This document shows, one piece after another, positions 15,373 through 24,253 of a stretch of DNA of 64,000 nucleotides (position 1 is its first letter; each line of letters begins with the position of its first letter). The notes below the pieces were generated by a model that searched no databases, had not been told where the DNA came from, and worked only from the letters and a program-made list of their open reading frames with translations. The position numbers were made by a program, and so were the translations under genes. This stretch comes from an uncultured Oscillospiraceae bacterium (GTDB lineage: Bacteria > Bacillota > Clostridia > Oscillospirales > Ruminococcaceae), in NCBI GenBank assembly GCA_958448395.1, contig CAUDDP010000004.1, positions 5,810 through 69,809 of the forward strand. The letters run 5' to 3'.

Positions 15373-17532
15373 TTGCAAATTATTGATACTTTGACAGAAG
15401 AATTTCAGCTGCGAAAAGAACAGGTGGAACATACGGTTGCCCTTCTGGATGACGGCAAAACAATTCCCTTTATTGCCCGTTACCGGAAAGAGGCAACGGG
15501 TTCCTTGGATGACCAACTGCTTCGACAGTTGGATACTCGCCTGCAATATCTGCGGAAACTGGAACAACGAAAAGAAGAAATTCTGACCGCAATCTCTGCT
15601 CAGGAAAAACTAACACCGGAACTGGAACAGCAAATTCAGGCTGCAAAGACACTCGTGGAAGCGGAAGATCTCTATCTTCCCTATCGTCCAAAACGAAAAA
15701 CAAGAGCTTCTGCCGCCATTGCCCGTGGCTTGGAACCGCTTGCCCGTCAGCTGATGGAACAAAAACCGGACACCAATCCACAGGAAGCAGCAAAACCTTT
15801 TGTGCAGCCGGAACAAGAAGTTCCAGATACAGATGCCGCATTGCAGGGTGCAATGGACATTTTAGCGGAAGAGATGGCAAATGATGCTGCCTTACGAAAA
15901 CAAATGCGGCGATTTACCATGCTGAGCGGCACACTGTATGCCCATGCGGTGGATGCCGAAGCAGAAACGCCCTACCGCAATTATTATGACTTCCAATCCC
16001 CGATGGAAAAACTCGCCGGTCATCGGGTGCTTGCCATCAATCGAGGCGAACAGGAAAATGCCTTAAAAGTAAATATCCAACTACCGGAGGGCAAAGGTGC
16101 TGCCATTGTGGTTCGGAAATATGTAAAGAATCAAAGCCCCTGTGCCCAACTGGTACAGGCAGCAGCAGAAGATGCCTTTCAACGGTTGCTTTTTCCAGCA
16201 GTGGAACGGGAAATCCGTAAAAACTTAACAGAAGAAGCAGAAACCGCTGCCATTCAAGTGTTTGCTGCGAACCTCAGACAGCTGCTGCTGGCGGCACCAT
16301 TGAAAAATCAAACGGTACTGGGTGTGGATCCCGGCTATCGAACAGGCTGCAAATTGGCAGTGGTAGACGAAACCGGTGCTGTACTGGATACCGGCGTTGC
16401 CTACATTACCATTGGAGAAGGGATAAAAATGGAACAGGGGAAAGAAACCATTCGCCGTATGATGATCGCACACCATGTAACCGCTGTTGCAATCGGCAAT
16501 GGGACTGCCTCCAGAGAAGCAGAAGCCGTCGTATCTGCCCTGCTGAAAACATTGCCGCATCCAGCTGCTTATATGGTTGTTTCCGAAGCCGGTGCATCGG
16601 TTTATTCTGCCTCAAAGTTAGCAGCAGAGGAATTTCCGGAATACGACGTTTCCCTGCGAAGTGCCGTTTCCATTGCCAGACGGCTGCAAGACCCATTGGC
16701 AGAACTGGTCAAAATCGACCCGCAGGCAATCGGTGTCGGACAATATCAGCATGATATGCCGAAAAAAGAACTGACCGCCGCTCTGGACGGTGTGGTAGAG
16801 GATTGCGTAAACGGTGTCGGTGTCGACTTGAATACCGCTTCCTTTTCGCTGTTGTCTCACGTTGCCGGTATCAATACAACGATTGCCAAAAATATTGTTG
16901 CCTATCGGACAGAAAATGGAGCATTCACTAACCGGAAACAACTGAAAAAAGTAGCAAAACTCGGTCCGAAGGCATTTGAACAGTGTGCAGGATTTCTGCG
17001 GATTCCAAATGCAGACAATCCATTGGATAACACTGCTGTTCATCCGGAAAGCTATGCAGCAGCGGAAACAGTACTGCAAGCCTGTGGCTTTTCATTATCT
17101 GCTATGCCAACACAAAACCATCCGGAATTGCTGGCAACTGCCAAACAGTATGGTATTTCTACCTTGGCAGAACAGGCTGGCGTGGGTGTGCCAACTATGC
17201 AGGACATCCTACAGGAATTGTCAAAACCGGGACGTGACCCTCGAGATGAACTGCCGCCGCCATTGCTGCGGAGCGGCGATGTCATGGAGTTGAAAGACCT
17301 GAAAGCCGGTATGGAACTGATGGGAACCGTGCGGAATATTACCGATTTCGGTTGTTTTGTAGATATCGGTGTTCATGAAGATGGACTGGTACATATCTCC
17401 AAAATCTGCAATCGCTATATCAAGCATCCATTAGAAGTTGTACAGGTCGGTGAAGTTGTGAAGGTCTGGGTCATGGAGGTAGATGTCAAACGAGGCAGAA
17501 TCTCACTGACCATGATTCCACCGAAAAAATAG
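15373..17532 (+). CDS. tex: Tex family RNA-binding transcription accessory protein
   Basis: 719 residues from a TTG start. An in-frame ATG at 15346 sits at the predicted transcript start with no ribosome binding site, whereas the TTG at 15373 has TAGGAGGCGG upstream and gives the family's usual N-terminus (xQIIDTLTEEFQL). The Tex-N domain contains IPFIARYRKEATGSLDD. The YqgF-like RNase H fold (VLGVDPGYRTGCKLAVVD, about 325-342), helix-hairpin-helix (VGVDLNTAS) and a C-terminal S1 RNA-binding domain (about 640-710: GTVRNITDFGCFVDIG) follow. It is a conserved nucleic-acid-binding protein thought to act in transcription. Confidence 0.93.
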   Translation: MQIIDTLTEEFQLRKEQVEHTVALLDDGKTIPFIARYRKEATGSLDDQLLRQLDTRLQYLRKLEQRKEEILTAISAQEKLTPELEQQIQAAKTLVEAEDLYLPYRPKRKTRASAAIARGLEPLARQLMEQKPDTNPQEAAKPFVQPEQEVPDTDAALQGAMDILAEEMANDAALRKQMRRFTMLSGTLYAHAVDAEAETPYRNYYDFQSPMEKLAGHRVLAINRGEQENALKVNIQLPEGKGAAIVVRKYVKNQSPCAQLVQAAAEDAFQRLLFPAVEREIRKNLTEEAETAAIQVFAANLRQLLLAAPLKNQTVLGVDPGYRTGCKLAVVDETGAVLDTGVAYITIGEGIKMEQGKETIRRMMIAHHVTAVAIGNGTASREAEAVVSALLKTLPHPAAYMVVSEAGASVYSASKLAAEEFPEYDVSLRSAVSIARRLQDPLAELVKIDPQAIGVGQYQHDMPKKELTAALDGVVEDCVNGVGVDLNTASFSLLSHVAGINTTIAKNIVAYRTENGAFTNRKQLKKVAKLGPKAFEQCAGFLRIPNADNPLDNTAVHPESYAAAETVLQACGFSLSAMPTQNHPELLATAKQYGISTLAEQAGVGVPTMQDILQELSKPGRDPRDELPPPLLRSGDVMELKDLKAGMELMGTVRNITDFGCFVDIGVHEDGLVHISKICNRYIKHPLEVVQVGEVVKVWVMEVDVKRGRISLTMIPPKK

Positions 17533-17575
17533 GAATTTCTTTTCAAAAACAATTTTAAAATAAGGAGAACCTTTT

Positions 17576-18973
17576 ATGTCAAACACAATCACTGCCAATC
17601 CACTTGGCAGTACTTCCGTTACAAAACTGATGCTGAAGTTTTCTATCCCCAGTATCATTTCCATGCTGGTCAGTGCCCTCTACAATATGGTAGACCAGCT
17701 GTTTATTGGACAAACAGTCGGTATGCTTGGCAATGCTGCTACAAATGTTGCTTTCCCACTCTCGACTTCCTGTATCGCCCTTTCCCTCTTATTCGGCATC
17801 GGCGGAGCTGCCTGTTTCAATTTAAAAATGGGGGCTGATGATAAAAAGTCTGCTGCATATGCATTCGGCAATGCCTTCACCATGCTCATCATCAGCGGTG
17901 TACTCCTCTCTGCTATCAGCCTGATTTTCCTAACGCCGCTGCTTCGGTTGTTTGGTACACCAGATAATGTCATGCCGTATGCAGAAGAATATGTCCGCAT
18001 TACTGCATTTGGCTTTCCATTTTTGATTGTCACAGTTGGCGGCGGACATTTGATTCGTGCAGACGGCAGCCCGACCATGACCATGGTCTGTAACTTAGTC
18101 GGTGCCATTGTCAATACCATTTTAGATGCAATTTTTGTTCTGAAACTGGATATGGGAATGGCAGGTGCTGCCTATGCAACTGTCATCGGACAAATCCTAT
18201 CCACATTGTTGGTTGTAATCTATTTGCTTCGGTATCGAAAACTGGACTTGCAGACAAAGCATTTTGTCCCACAATTCTCTCACGTTCGAAAAATCGCTGC
18301 CATCGGCATGGCATCCTTCCTCAATCAGCTTGCAATTATGGTCGTACAAGTCATTCTGAATAATATGCTGGAACACTATGGTTCTCTGTCCACCTACGGC
18401 GATGCCGTTCCACTTGCCAGTGCTGGTATTATCATGAAGGTTTATCAGATTATCTTTTCCTTTGTCATTGGACTGGGGCAGGGAATTCAGCCAATTGTCA
18501 GCTTCAATTACGGTGCAAAAAAACACAACCGTGTTTGGAGTGCATACCGCATTGCCATGATCGCAGGCGGTATCCTCTGTGTGATTGCCTTTATCTTATT
18601 TGAAGCATTTCCAAAACCCATTCTCTCTCTGTTTGGGGATGGCAGTGAGCAATACTACCAATTCGGTATAAAATTTTTCCGTATTTTCTTGTTTTTCACT
18701 TGGATTGACTTTTTGCAGCCAATTTCTACTACCTTTTTCACTGCCATTGGCAAAGCGGCAAAAGGTGCATTTCTCTCCCTCACCCGACAGATCATCTTTT
18801 TCCTACCGCCGCTGCTGTTGCTGCCATTGTTTGTGGGAATTGACGGCATCTTATTCGCTGGTCAGATTGCAGATCTGCTCTCGGCAATTGTCACCATTAT
18901 TATGATTGCAATCGAATGGAACATAATGAAAAAACAGCAGGCAGTTTCTATGGCATCTCCAATCACTGCCTGA
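17576..18973 (+). CDS. MATE family efflux transporter
   Basis: 465 residues with about twelve membrane helices in two halves, starting with the family's N-terminal pattern LMLKFSIPSIISMLVSALYNMVDQLFIG (cited: PSIISMLVSALYNMVDQLF). GLGQGIQPIVSFNYGAKK (about 302-319) is the second-half signature. It is a cation-coupled multidrug or metabolite exporter; MATE proteins of this subgroup are common in gut Firmicutes. TAAGGAG precedes the ATG, and a terminator follows. It starts 43 bp after tex, so it may share its transcript. Confidence 0.92.
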   Translation: MSNTITANPLGSTSVTKLMLKFSIPSIISMLVSALYNMVDQLFIGQTVGMLGNAATNVAFPLSTSCIALSLLFGIGGAACFNLKMGADDKKSAAYAFGNAFTMLIISGVLLSAISLIFLTPLLRLFGTPDNVMPYAEEYVRITAFGFPFLIVTVGGGHLIRADGSPTMTMVCNLVGAIVNTILDAIFVLKLDMGMAGAAYATVIGQILSTLLVVIYLLRYRKLDLQTKHFVPQFSHVRKIAAIGMASFLNQLAIMVVQVILNNMLEHYGSLSTYGDAVPLASAGIIMKVYQIIFSFVIGLGQGIQPIVSFNYGAKKHNRVWSAYRIAMIAGGILCVIAFILFEAFPKPILSLFGDGSEQYYQFGIKFFRIFLFFTWIDFLQPISTTFFTAIGKAAKGAFLSLTRQIIFFLPPLLLLPLFVGIDGILFAGQIADLLSAIVTIIMIAIEWNIMKKQQAVSMASPITA

Positions 18974-18988
18974 TGATTCTCAACAGTA

Positions 18989-19025
18989 AAAAACGACGTT
19001 CTGCACAAAACAGAACGCCGTTTTT
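18989..19025. terminator. Bidirectional terminator between MATE gene and zinc-ribbon protein gene
   Basis: AAAACGACGTTCTG pairs with CAGAACGCCGTTTT (one mismatch); A-tract before and T-tract after, suitable for both strands. Confidence 0.85.
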
Positions 19026-19084
19026 GTATTCTAATATGAATTTGTCAAGAACAATGCTGTGGGTAGCAACTACAATTCCTGCTG

Positions 19085-19927
19085 TTACTGTTTCAACTGC
19101 TTTCCACAATGTTTGCAGAATGCTGCGGTTTCTGAATTTTGTGCACCACACTGCGGACAGTACATGATACCTGCTTGCACAGTACCCTGATCACTCTGCT
19201 GATTTGGAATAAATGTCTGCTTCTTTTTGCTGTGCTGTATCAAGCCGATTGCCAATGCTCCCGAACCTGCCAGCAGAATCACCACACCGCCAATCAGCAG
19301 CAATGCAAAGTTGTCCGAGAAGAAATCATTTTTATGGTCATCGTTCTGGTTATCTACAATGGACAGAGCGTCTTCTGTTGGTTCTGTTGTCGTGGTAGCT
19401 ACAGTGGTCAACACGGTGGTTTCTGCTTCAGTTGGTGCAAGGGTTGTCAGAATCGTGGTTACAACCGTGGTGGCTTTTACCGTGGTCGGTGCTTCTGTTG
19501 GCGGATCGGTCGGCGGATCCGTTGGAGGGTCAGTGACAACGGGTTCCGGCTCCGGCTCTGGTTCTGGATCATCCACAACAGAACCAATGGGAGAGAGATA
19601 TGCCATGTCTACCCAGCCATACCAAACAGCATCCGGTTCATGGGGCTCTCTACTAGAACAATCCACCCAGTCAATCCCCATTGTATGACAAGCGACATGT
19701 GCATATACAATGTCACCCTTTTGAAAATAATGTTCAATTTCTGCGGCACCACCCCCCCTGACATAATCATGACTATATCCCATTACGTCATCGCTATTGA
19801 TCTGAAATTCTTGGCATACAAACCATTCTCCCGGACTCAATGCATCTGCATCCGCTGTCATCTGCAAACTGCAAAGACTCATCGCTGCTGCAAGCACTGC
19901 ACAGCTAAATCGTTTCCCTATTTTCAT
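19085..19927 (-). CDS. Surface protein: SH3-like domain, P/T-rich linker, TM helix, zinc ribbon
   Basis: 280 residues from the ATG at 19927 (GGAGG upstream; the longer frame has no such signal). A signal peptide (about 1-28) is followed by an outside domain (about 32-110, with WFVCQEF, GDIVYAHV and WYGWVDMAYLSP, like SH3-type ligand domains). Then come EPEPEP and PTDP repeats and a Thr-rich linker (about 118-195), a transmembrane helix (about 215-237), and a C-terminal zinc ribbon (CPQCG...CKHCG, about 256-277) predicted to be cytoplasmic. Function unknown; it may sense or hold an outside ligand. Confidence 0.65.
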   Translation of the reverse strand: MKIGKRFSCAVLAAAMSLCSLQMTADADALSPGEWFVCQEFQINSDDVMGYSHDYVRGGGAAEIEHYFQKGDIVYAHVACHTMGIDWVDCSSREPHEPDAVWYGWVDMAYLSPIGSVVDDPEPEPEPEPVVTDPPTDPPTDPPTEAPTTVKATTVVTTILTTLAPTEAETTVLTTVATTTTEPTEDALSIVDNQNDDHKNDFFSDNFALLLIGGVVILLAGSGALAIGLIQHSKKKQTFIPNQQSDQGTVQAGIMYCPQCGAQNSETAAFCKHCGKQLKQ

Positions 19928-19965
19928 ATTGCATTCCTCCATTTTTATACAGGGTTTCCCCTTCG

Positions 19966-20325
19966 TTACAAAAGCCAATTACAAACCATCCCGCCGAAAT
20001 AAGAAGTGCCATTTAGTATGAGAGCATATAGGAATGGATTCTGCCGTCCGGTCAGACATTTTCGATAAATCCACGCCTCCGACAGCCAAACCGCAAGTTC
20101 CAACATCGCAATCCAAAGCACCACCGACGGCATCCGAAACCGAAACCAATAGTCCAGATACACCACCACAGGATTCGTAATCACATTCACCAGAAACACT
20201 AACAGAAAATCCCGTTTATTCCGCTGTGGAAAACATGCTGCTGCTGCCAACTCCAATATTTCTGTCAGCAACAGCGACCACACCATCCCTTTTATCAGAG
20301 CCATCGCCATCCATCCGTCTGTCAT
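19966..20325 (-). CDS. Small integral membrane protein
   Basis: 119 residues starting MTDGWMAMALIKG. The frame is open further upstream to 20415, but the ATG at 20325 overlaps the MFS stop codon as ATGA, a typical coupled start, so that one is chosen. Four hydrophobic segments make up most of it, with a short basic loop (CFPQRNKRDFLL). I do not recognise the family. Its close coupling to the MFS transporter gene suggests a related role. Confidence 0.6.
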   Translation of the reverse strand: MTDGWMAMALIKGMVWSLLLTEILELAAAACFPQRNKRDFLLVFLVNVITNPVVVYLDYWFRFRMPSVVLWIAMLELAVWLSEAWIYRKCLTGRQNPFLYALILNGTSYFGGMVCNWLL

Positions 20326-21413
20326 GCGGACACCACACGCTTTCGCCGCTTCTCTAACAGCAGCGGCAGATACAACAGCAACAGCGATACTGCCGAAAGC
20401 AATACATAAATCCATGGCTTAGAAAATTGTCGGATGTTGCAAAAATACGACGGTATCAATCCGACGAAAATTGCAAATGTCAATGCTCCAAACGCCGTTC
20501 CCTTTGCCGCTGGAAACTGCATTCCAAGCAGAGAAAGTGTAATCGGCATGGTCATGTTAAACAGGAATACGGCAAGCAGTCCCATCATTGGTACGGCATT
20601 CGCCCCTAAAAAGAGCAATGCACTGCATGTCAACGAAATCAGCACGGTAGGACGAATGCCAAATCGATCTGCTAAAACACCACCGACTGCTTTTCCCAAT
20701 ACAATTCCCACTGTCATCAGCAATGCAAGCCAACCAGACGACCACGGAAAACAAAATACCGTTCCGGCAAATGACCGCAGCACAACCACCAAAATACAAC
20801 ACACCGCAAGCAGCAGCGACCAGCTGCCTTTTTCCGGATGAAAAGAAATCAGCTGCTTGATTTGTTTTTGTGCAGTTGTCACATGGCATAAAATCAACTG
20901 GAGCAGCAGTGCAATGACCAGTACCACCGTCATTGCCGACAGCCAGTTCATGCCTTGTCCAGCAACCCATTTTCCGCCGAATACGCCAAATGCCCCTGTT
21001 GCCACGAAGATTCCAACTGGCTGACAGGCATTTTCCTGATATGCCATTGCTTCCCGTCCGCCACCAACGTGGAAACAGGCATTTCCAACGCCGAGCAACA
21101 AAACCGCTGGTAGCATCGACAGACCGAAAGCCGTTCCAATATAGGCAGCGAGCAGAAACAGCAGTCCAAAGGTCACCATATATCCATTACGTTGCAGCCA
21201 GTCTCCGAAAATACCAACTGGAAGCTGTCCGGCAAAAGCAACAAAATTGTAAAGCACACCATATAACAACCAAGTTTCTGCATACCCCTTCCAACATGCC
21301 GGCATGATAACTTGTACCATATAGTAAATACAGCAGAAGTCCACCAAACAATGCAGCAATGTGTAATAAGAAAGTGCAATTGCTTTGCCACGTTTCTCCG
21401 ACATACAAATCAT
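20322..21413 (-). CDS. MFS transporter (Fsr-like)
   Basis: 363 residues, about twelve membrane helices. LLGVGNACFHVGGGREAM (about residues 105-122) resembles the conserved helix of the fosmidomycin-resistance (Fsr) branch of the major facilitator superfamily; GIFGDWLQRNGYM is the family's loop 2-3 motif. The ATG at 21413 has AGGAGG eight bases upstream. A promoter (TTGCAA-17-TATAAT) lies just before it. It is an exporter of unknown substrate; drug specificity cannot be inferred from position. Confidence 0.8.
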   Translation of the reverse strand: MICMSEKRGKAIALSYYTLLHCLVDFCCIYYMVQVIMPACWKGYAETWLLYGVLYNFVAFAGQLPVGIFGDWLQRNGYMVTFGLLFLLAAYIGTAFGLSMLPAVLLLGVGNACFHVGGGREAMAYQENACQPVGIFVATGAFGVFGGKWVAGQGMNWLSAMTVVLVIALLLQLILCHVTTAQKQIKQLISFHPEKGSWSLLLAVCCILVVVLRSFAGTVFCFPWSSGWLALLMTVGIVLGKAVGGVLADRFGIRPTVLISLTCSALLFLGANAVPMMGLLAVFLFNMTMPITLSLLGMQFPAAKGTAFGALTFAIFVGLIPSYFCNIRQFSKPWIYVLLSAVSLLLLYLPLLLEKRRKRVVSA

Positions 21414-21445
21414 CCCTTAATCCTCCTTTTTTCGATTTCTATTCC

Positions 21446-21474
21446 ATTATACACCACCTCTATATCATTTGCAA
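21446..21474 (-). promoter_or_regulatory. Promoter of the MFS operon
   Basis: Minus strand TTGCAA, 17-bp spacer, TATAAT, ending 33 bp before the MFS start. Confidence 0.75.
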
Positions 21475-21534
21475 CCGTTTTTGGAAATTGTTCAAATTTT
21501 TTATCCAATTCCTCGCTCATTTCCATAAAAATAT

Positions 21535-21588
21535 CCTCAAAGGCACGTGCATCACAATATCATCCTTGTTGCTGCACATCTTTGAGGA
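21535..21588 (-). terminator. Imperfect hairpin after the broken sugar-transferase gene
   Basis: CCTCAAAG and CTTTGAGG arms with an inner GCACGTGC/GCTGCAC part, followed on the minus strand by ATATTTTTA. It probably ends the exopolysaccharide transcript before the MFS promoter. Confidence 0.45.
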
Positions 21589-21630
21589 ATTCTCATTTCA
21601 ATAAGGGACTTGTCCCATCATGATAGGTAT

Positions 21631-21987
21631 TCAATATCTTCCACTACTCACCCTGACAGGGGAACACCACACCATCGGACTGCCATGTGGATCATCTATC
21701 ACAATCAGCAATGCCACCAGCAGCATCAACGGAGAAAGTACAATGATTGCCAGCAAAGAAAAAACAACATCCCTTACCCGACACAAAACTGCATACGCTC
21801 GCTTCCTCTGCAACAATTCCTTTTCCAAATGAATCTGCTGATGCGTTTTTACAGAAAGTACAGCTTCATTGGATTTTGCTACCCACATCCATTTTGTATC
21901 CATTGCACACCCCACCTGTTCAAAAAATCCCCCATAGCAAGCAGTCATTTCGCTAAATATACCGTTTTCACCTTTGAACCTCGGCAT
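21631..21987 (-). pseudogene. Truncated undecaprenyl-phosphate sugar transferase
   Basis: The 118-residue frame has the start of a bacterial sugar transferase: a basic lead-in and RVRDVVFSLLAIIVLSPLML, the first membrane helix, then LIVIDDPHGSP, which normally continues into the catalytic core (FxQxRxGxxGxxF...). Here it runs out after VWCSPVRVSSGRY and the remaining 100 or more residues are missing downstream. It overlaps the PHP phosphatase gene by 20 bp, the normal order in exopolysaccharide operons. The intact paralogue is at 52377-52985. Very likely a relic; the short product could not transfer sugar. Confidence 0.75.
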
Positions 21988-22675
21988 TCGTCAATCTTGT
22001 TGCCCGTTCCATCATTTCTGCGGCCTCCTCAGACAACTTCTTTCGCTCCAGCAAATGCAAGGCTGGATGCATATTGATGATACGGCTTGTAAGATTGTGT
22101 GCATCCGTTCCCAGCAGATGGATTTCTTCATCTGCAATCCAACGGAGCAACCGCCGACGTTCCCACCATCCAGTACGAAACAGCGAACCGCAATTCATCT
22201 GTTTATACACCGGCAGTTCCATAACAGCAGTAAAGGTTTTTCTATTCCATAAACGGTAAAACCGCTCAATATGAGCAAATACAATTTGAACATCATTTCG
22301 GTTTATGATCGCCTCTATTTCCCCCAGACGAAACCGATTATGATATGGTAATTCCAAAAGCAGCACATTTGTGCCGACGATACAAAGTGGCTTCAAATCC
22401 ATATGACACAGTGCACTAGACATTGCAACCTCTGCCCCGAGGCATAACTCCGGAAATGATTTCCCGTTGGTTCTTGCCTGCAAGGCTGCAAATGCCCGAT
22501 TCCGCCGTTGCAGAAACGATGCCACTGATTCTTCTTCACAATAGAAATGTGGTGTCAGTACCACACGCCGAACACCTTGCTCCCACTCTGCCTGTAGCAT
22601 AGAAAGAGAGGTGCCCATAGAATCGGATCCATCATCCACTTCAGGCAAAATATGAGAATGAAAGTCAACAATCAT
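21968..22675 (-). CDS. Tyrosine-protein phosphatase, CpsB/CapC (PHP) type
   Basis: 235 residues with all PHP metal-binding motifs: DFHSHILPEVDDG (about 3-15), LTPHFY (about 40), AHIERFYR (about 134) and GTDAHN (about 189). The family is a manganese-dependent phosphatase that removes phosphate from the tyrosine tail of the partner kinase and so controls chain length and export of exopolysaccharide or capsule. AAGAAGG precedes the ATG. It begins 12 bp after the kinase gene. Confidence 0.9.
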   Translation of the reverse strand: MIVDFHSHILPEVDDGSDSMGTSLSMLQAEWEQGVRRVVLTPHFYCEEESVASFLQRRNRAFAALQARTNGKSFPELCLGAEVAMSSALCHMDLKPLCIVGTNVLLLELPYHNRFRLGEIEAIINRNDVQIVFAHIERFYRLWNRKTFTAVMELPVYKQMNCGSLFRTGWWERRRLLRWIADEEIHLLGTDAHNLTSRIINMHPALHLLERKKLSEEAAEMMERATRLTNAEVQR

Positions 22676-22687
22676 ACGACGCCTTCT

Positions 22688-24253
22688 TTAAGAAACAGAC
22701 TGCTTCTTGGAATCTGTCAATGTTTTTGTATTACTTGTGGCCTTTACAGCAGAGCTTGTATAACTCTTATAATCTTTCTTGTAATACTTCTTATAATAGC
22801 CGCCTTGCTTGAAGTCCACTTCTGTCAAAACCATACCTAATACAGGTGCACCTGTCACAGAAATTGCTTGCAAGGCAACATCCACTTCTTTTGTTGTAGT
22901 GACACAGTAACGAGCGACCAACAAAATGCCGCCAATCACTGATGTCAAACCCAATACATCGCTCACTACATTTACCGGTGGGGTATCAATGATAATATAA
23001 TCATATTGGGTTTCTGCCTCCATCAACAGCCCTCTCATCGCAGAGGATGCCAGCAGTTCAGATGGGTTTGGCGGACAAGTTCCCGCCGTCAAAACGTCCA
23101 TATTGGGAAGTACATTGAGATGCCTTGTTTCCTGCCACGTTGCCATCTGCCCCAACACTTCTGACAAGCCCACAATATTTTTGAGTTGCATCCGCATATG
23201 CTGCACAGGCTTCCGCAAGTCGCCGTCAATCAGCAGAACCTTTTTCTCCATCATTGCCAAAGCCATTGCCACATTGGCAGCAGTCAGGCTCTTACCATCC
23301 GATGCATTCGGGCTGGTAATTGCAACGATTTTATGTGCCTGCGGAGCAAGCGAAAACATCAGGTTCGTACGAATCGAACGATATGCTTCAGAAAATGGAA
23401 ATGGCAAATCATTTGCACTAAGCAGCATTCCCTGCATTGCAGACTGATTGTTCTTTTTCCGCCGCCGTTTTTTCTTGCCACTGCGTGCTTCTACCAACTC
23501 CGGCACTTCACCCAGATAAGCAAAAGAAAACGATTGAACATCTTCCTCTCCTTTAATCGTTCGATCCAGCAAATGAATCAACACCACAATGCCAGCAGAA
23601 AGTACAAATCCGGCAAGTGCTGCGATCATTGTAATCTTTTTCACATCTGGTGCAGAAGGAGACTGTGGTACTTCTGCATCGCCAATGACCTCGACAGAAC
23701 CAGCACCAATAATTCGTATCAGAAAGACAGGTGCAACCTCCGCATAAATATCACAAATTTCAGCAGATACATTGGGATCTTTGGTTTGTACAGAAATTTT
23801 CAATACTTCCGTATCCCCATCCGCTGCCATGGTAATCGCATTTTTTAATTCCGAAACGGAAACCATACCATTTTTGACTGTAAAACACTTGGCAATTTCC
23901 GTCGCACCAAACTTACTGACCAACTCCATGCCAACCTGTTTTACAACAGTATCATTCTTTAAAATTACAATATAAGTTTCCACTAAGGATTTGGAAGCCA
24001 TCAAATCCTGTTGATTAATGACTCCCTTTTCCTCAACAGAATTTCCATTTTTGACATACATATAAGTACTTGCTGTATATTGCAACGGCAGGTAATATTT
24101 TGCATAAGAAAAACCCATTGCACCGAAGCAAAGTGCCACTAATAAAATAACTGGCAGTCGCCGCAGCAACGCCAAAAATAATTTTCCCAAATTAATTCTT
24201 GTTTTCTCTCCCCATTTTTCTTTTCTTTTTGCATTGATACTTTCCACTTTCAC
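22688..24253 (-). CDS. Chain-length determinant/tyrosine kinase (Wzz-Wzc, CpsCD fusion)
   Basis: About 521 residues. A Wzz domain with a first membrane helix (RRLPVILLVALCFGAMGFSY) and second helix (MIAALAGFVLSAGIVVLIHL) is followed by a BY-kinase domain: Walker A ITSPNASDGKS (about 310-320), Walker A' LLIDGDLRKP, Walker B YDYIIIDTPP. The tail is a tyrosine cluster (GGYYKKYYKKDYKSY), the autophosphorylation site. The start is uncertain: a GTG at 24253 has GGAAAGGA upstream, while the ATG at 24331 has only an adjacent AAGGA and would add a hydrophobic stretch. It should steer polymer length in exopolysaccharide export. Confidence 0.88.
   Translation of the reverse strand: MKVESINAKRKEKWGEKTRINLGKLFLALLRRLPVILLVALCFGAMGFSYAKYYLPLQYTASTYMYVKNGNSVEEKGVINQQDLMASKSLVETYIVILKNDTVVKQVGMELVSKFGATEIAKCFTVKNGMVSVSELKNAITMAADGDTEVLKISVQTKDPNVSAEICDIYAEVAPVFLIRIIGAGSVEVIGDAEVPQSPSAPDVKKITMIAALAGFVLSAGIVVLIHLLDRTIKGEEDVQSFSFAYLGEVPELVEARSGKKKRRRKKNNQSAMQGMLLSANDLPFPFSEAYRSIRTNLMFSLAPQAHKIVAITSPNASDGKSLTAANVAMALAMMEKKVLLIDGDLRKPVQHMRMQLKNIVGLSEVLGQMATWQETRHLNVLPNMDVLTAGTCPPNPSELLASSAMRGLLMEAETQYDYIIIDTPPVNVVSDVLGLTSVIGGILLVARYCVTTTKEVDVALQAISVTGAPVLGMVLTEVDFKQGGYYKKYYKKDYKSYTSSAVKATSNTKTLTDSKKQSVS

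Noticed and set aside
21410..21526. 38-codon minus-strand ORF ending in an ATGA overlap with the MFS start
   Set aside because: It contains the -35 and -10 boxes of the MFS promoter and lacks its own ribosome binding site, so the overlap is probably chance.
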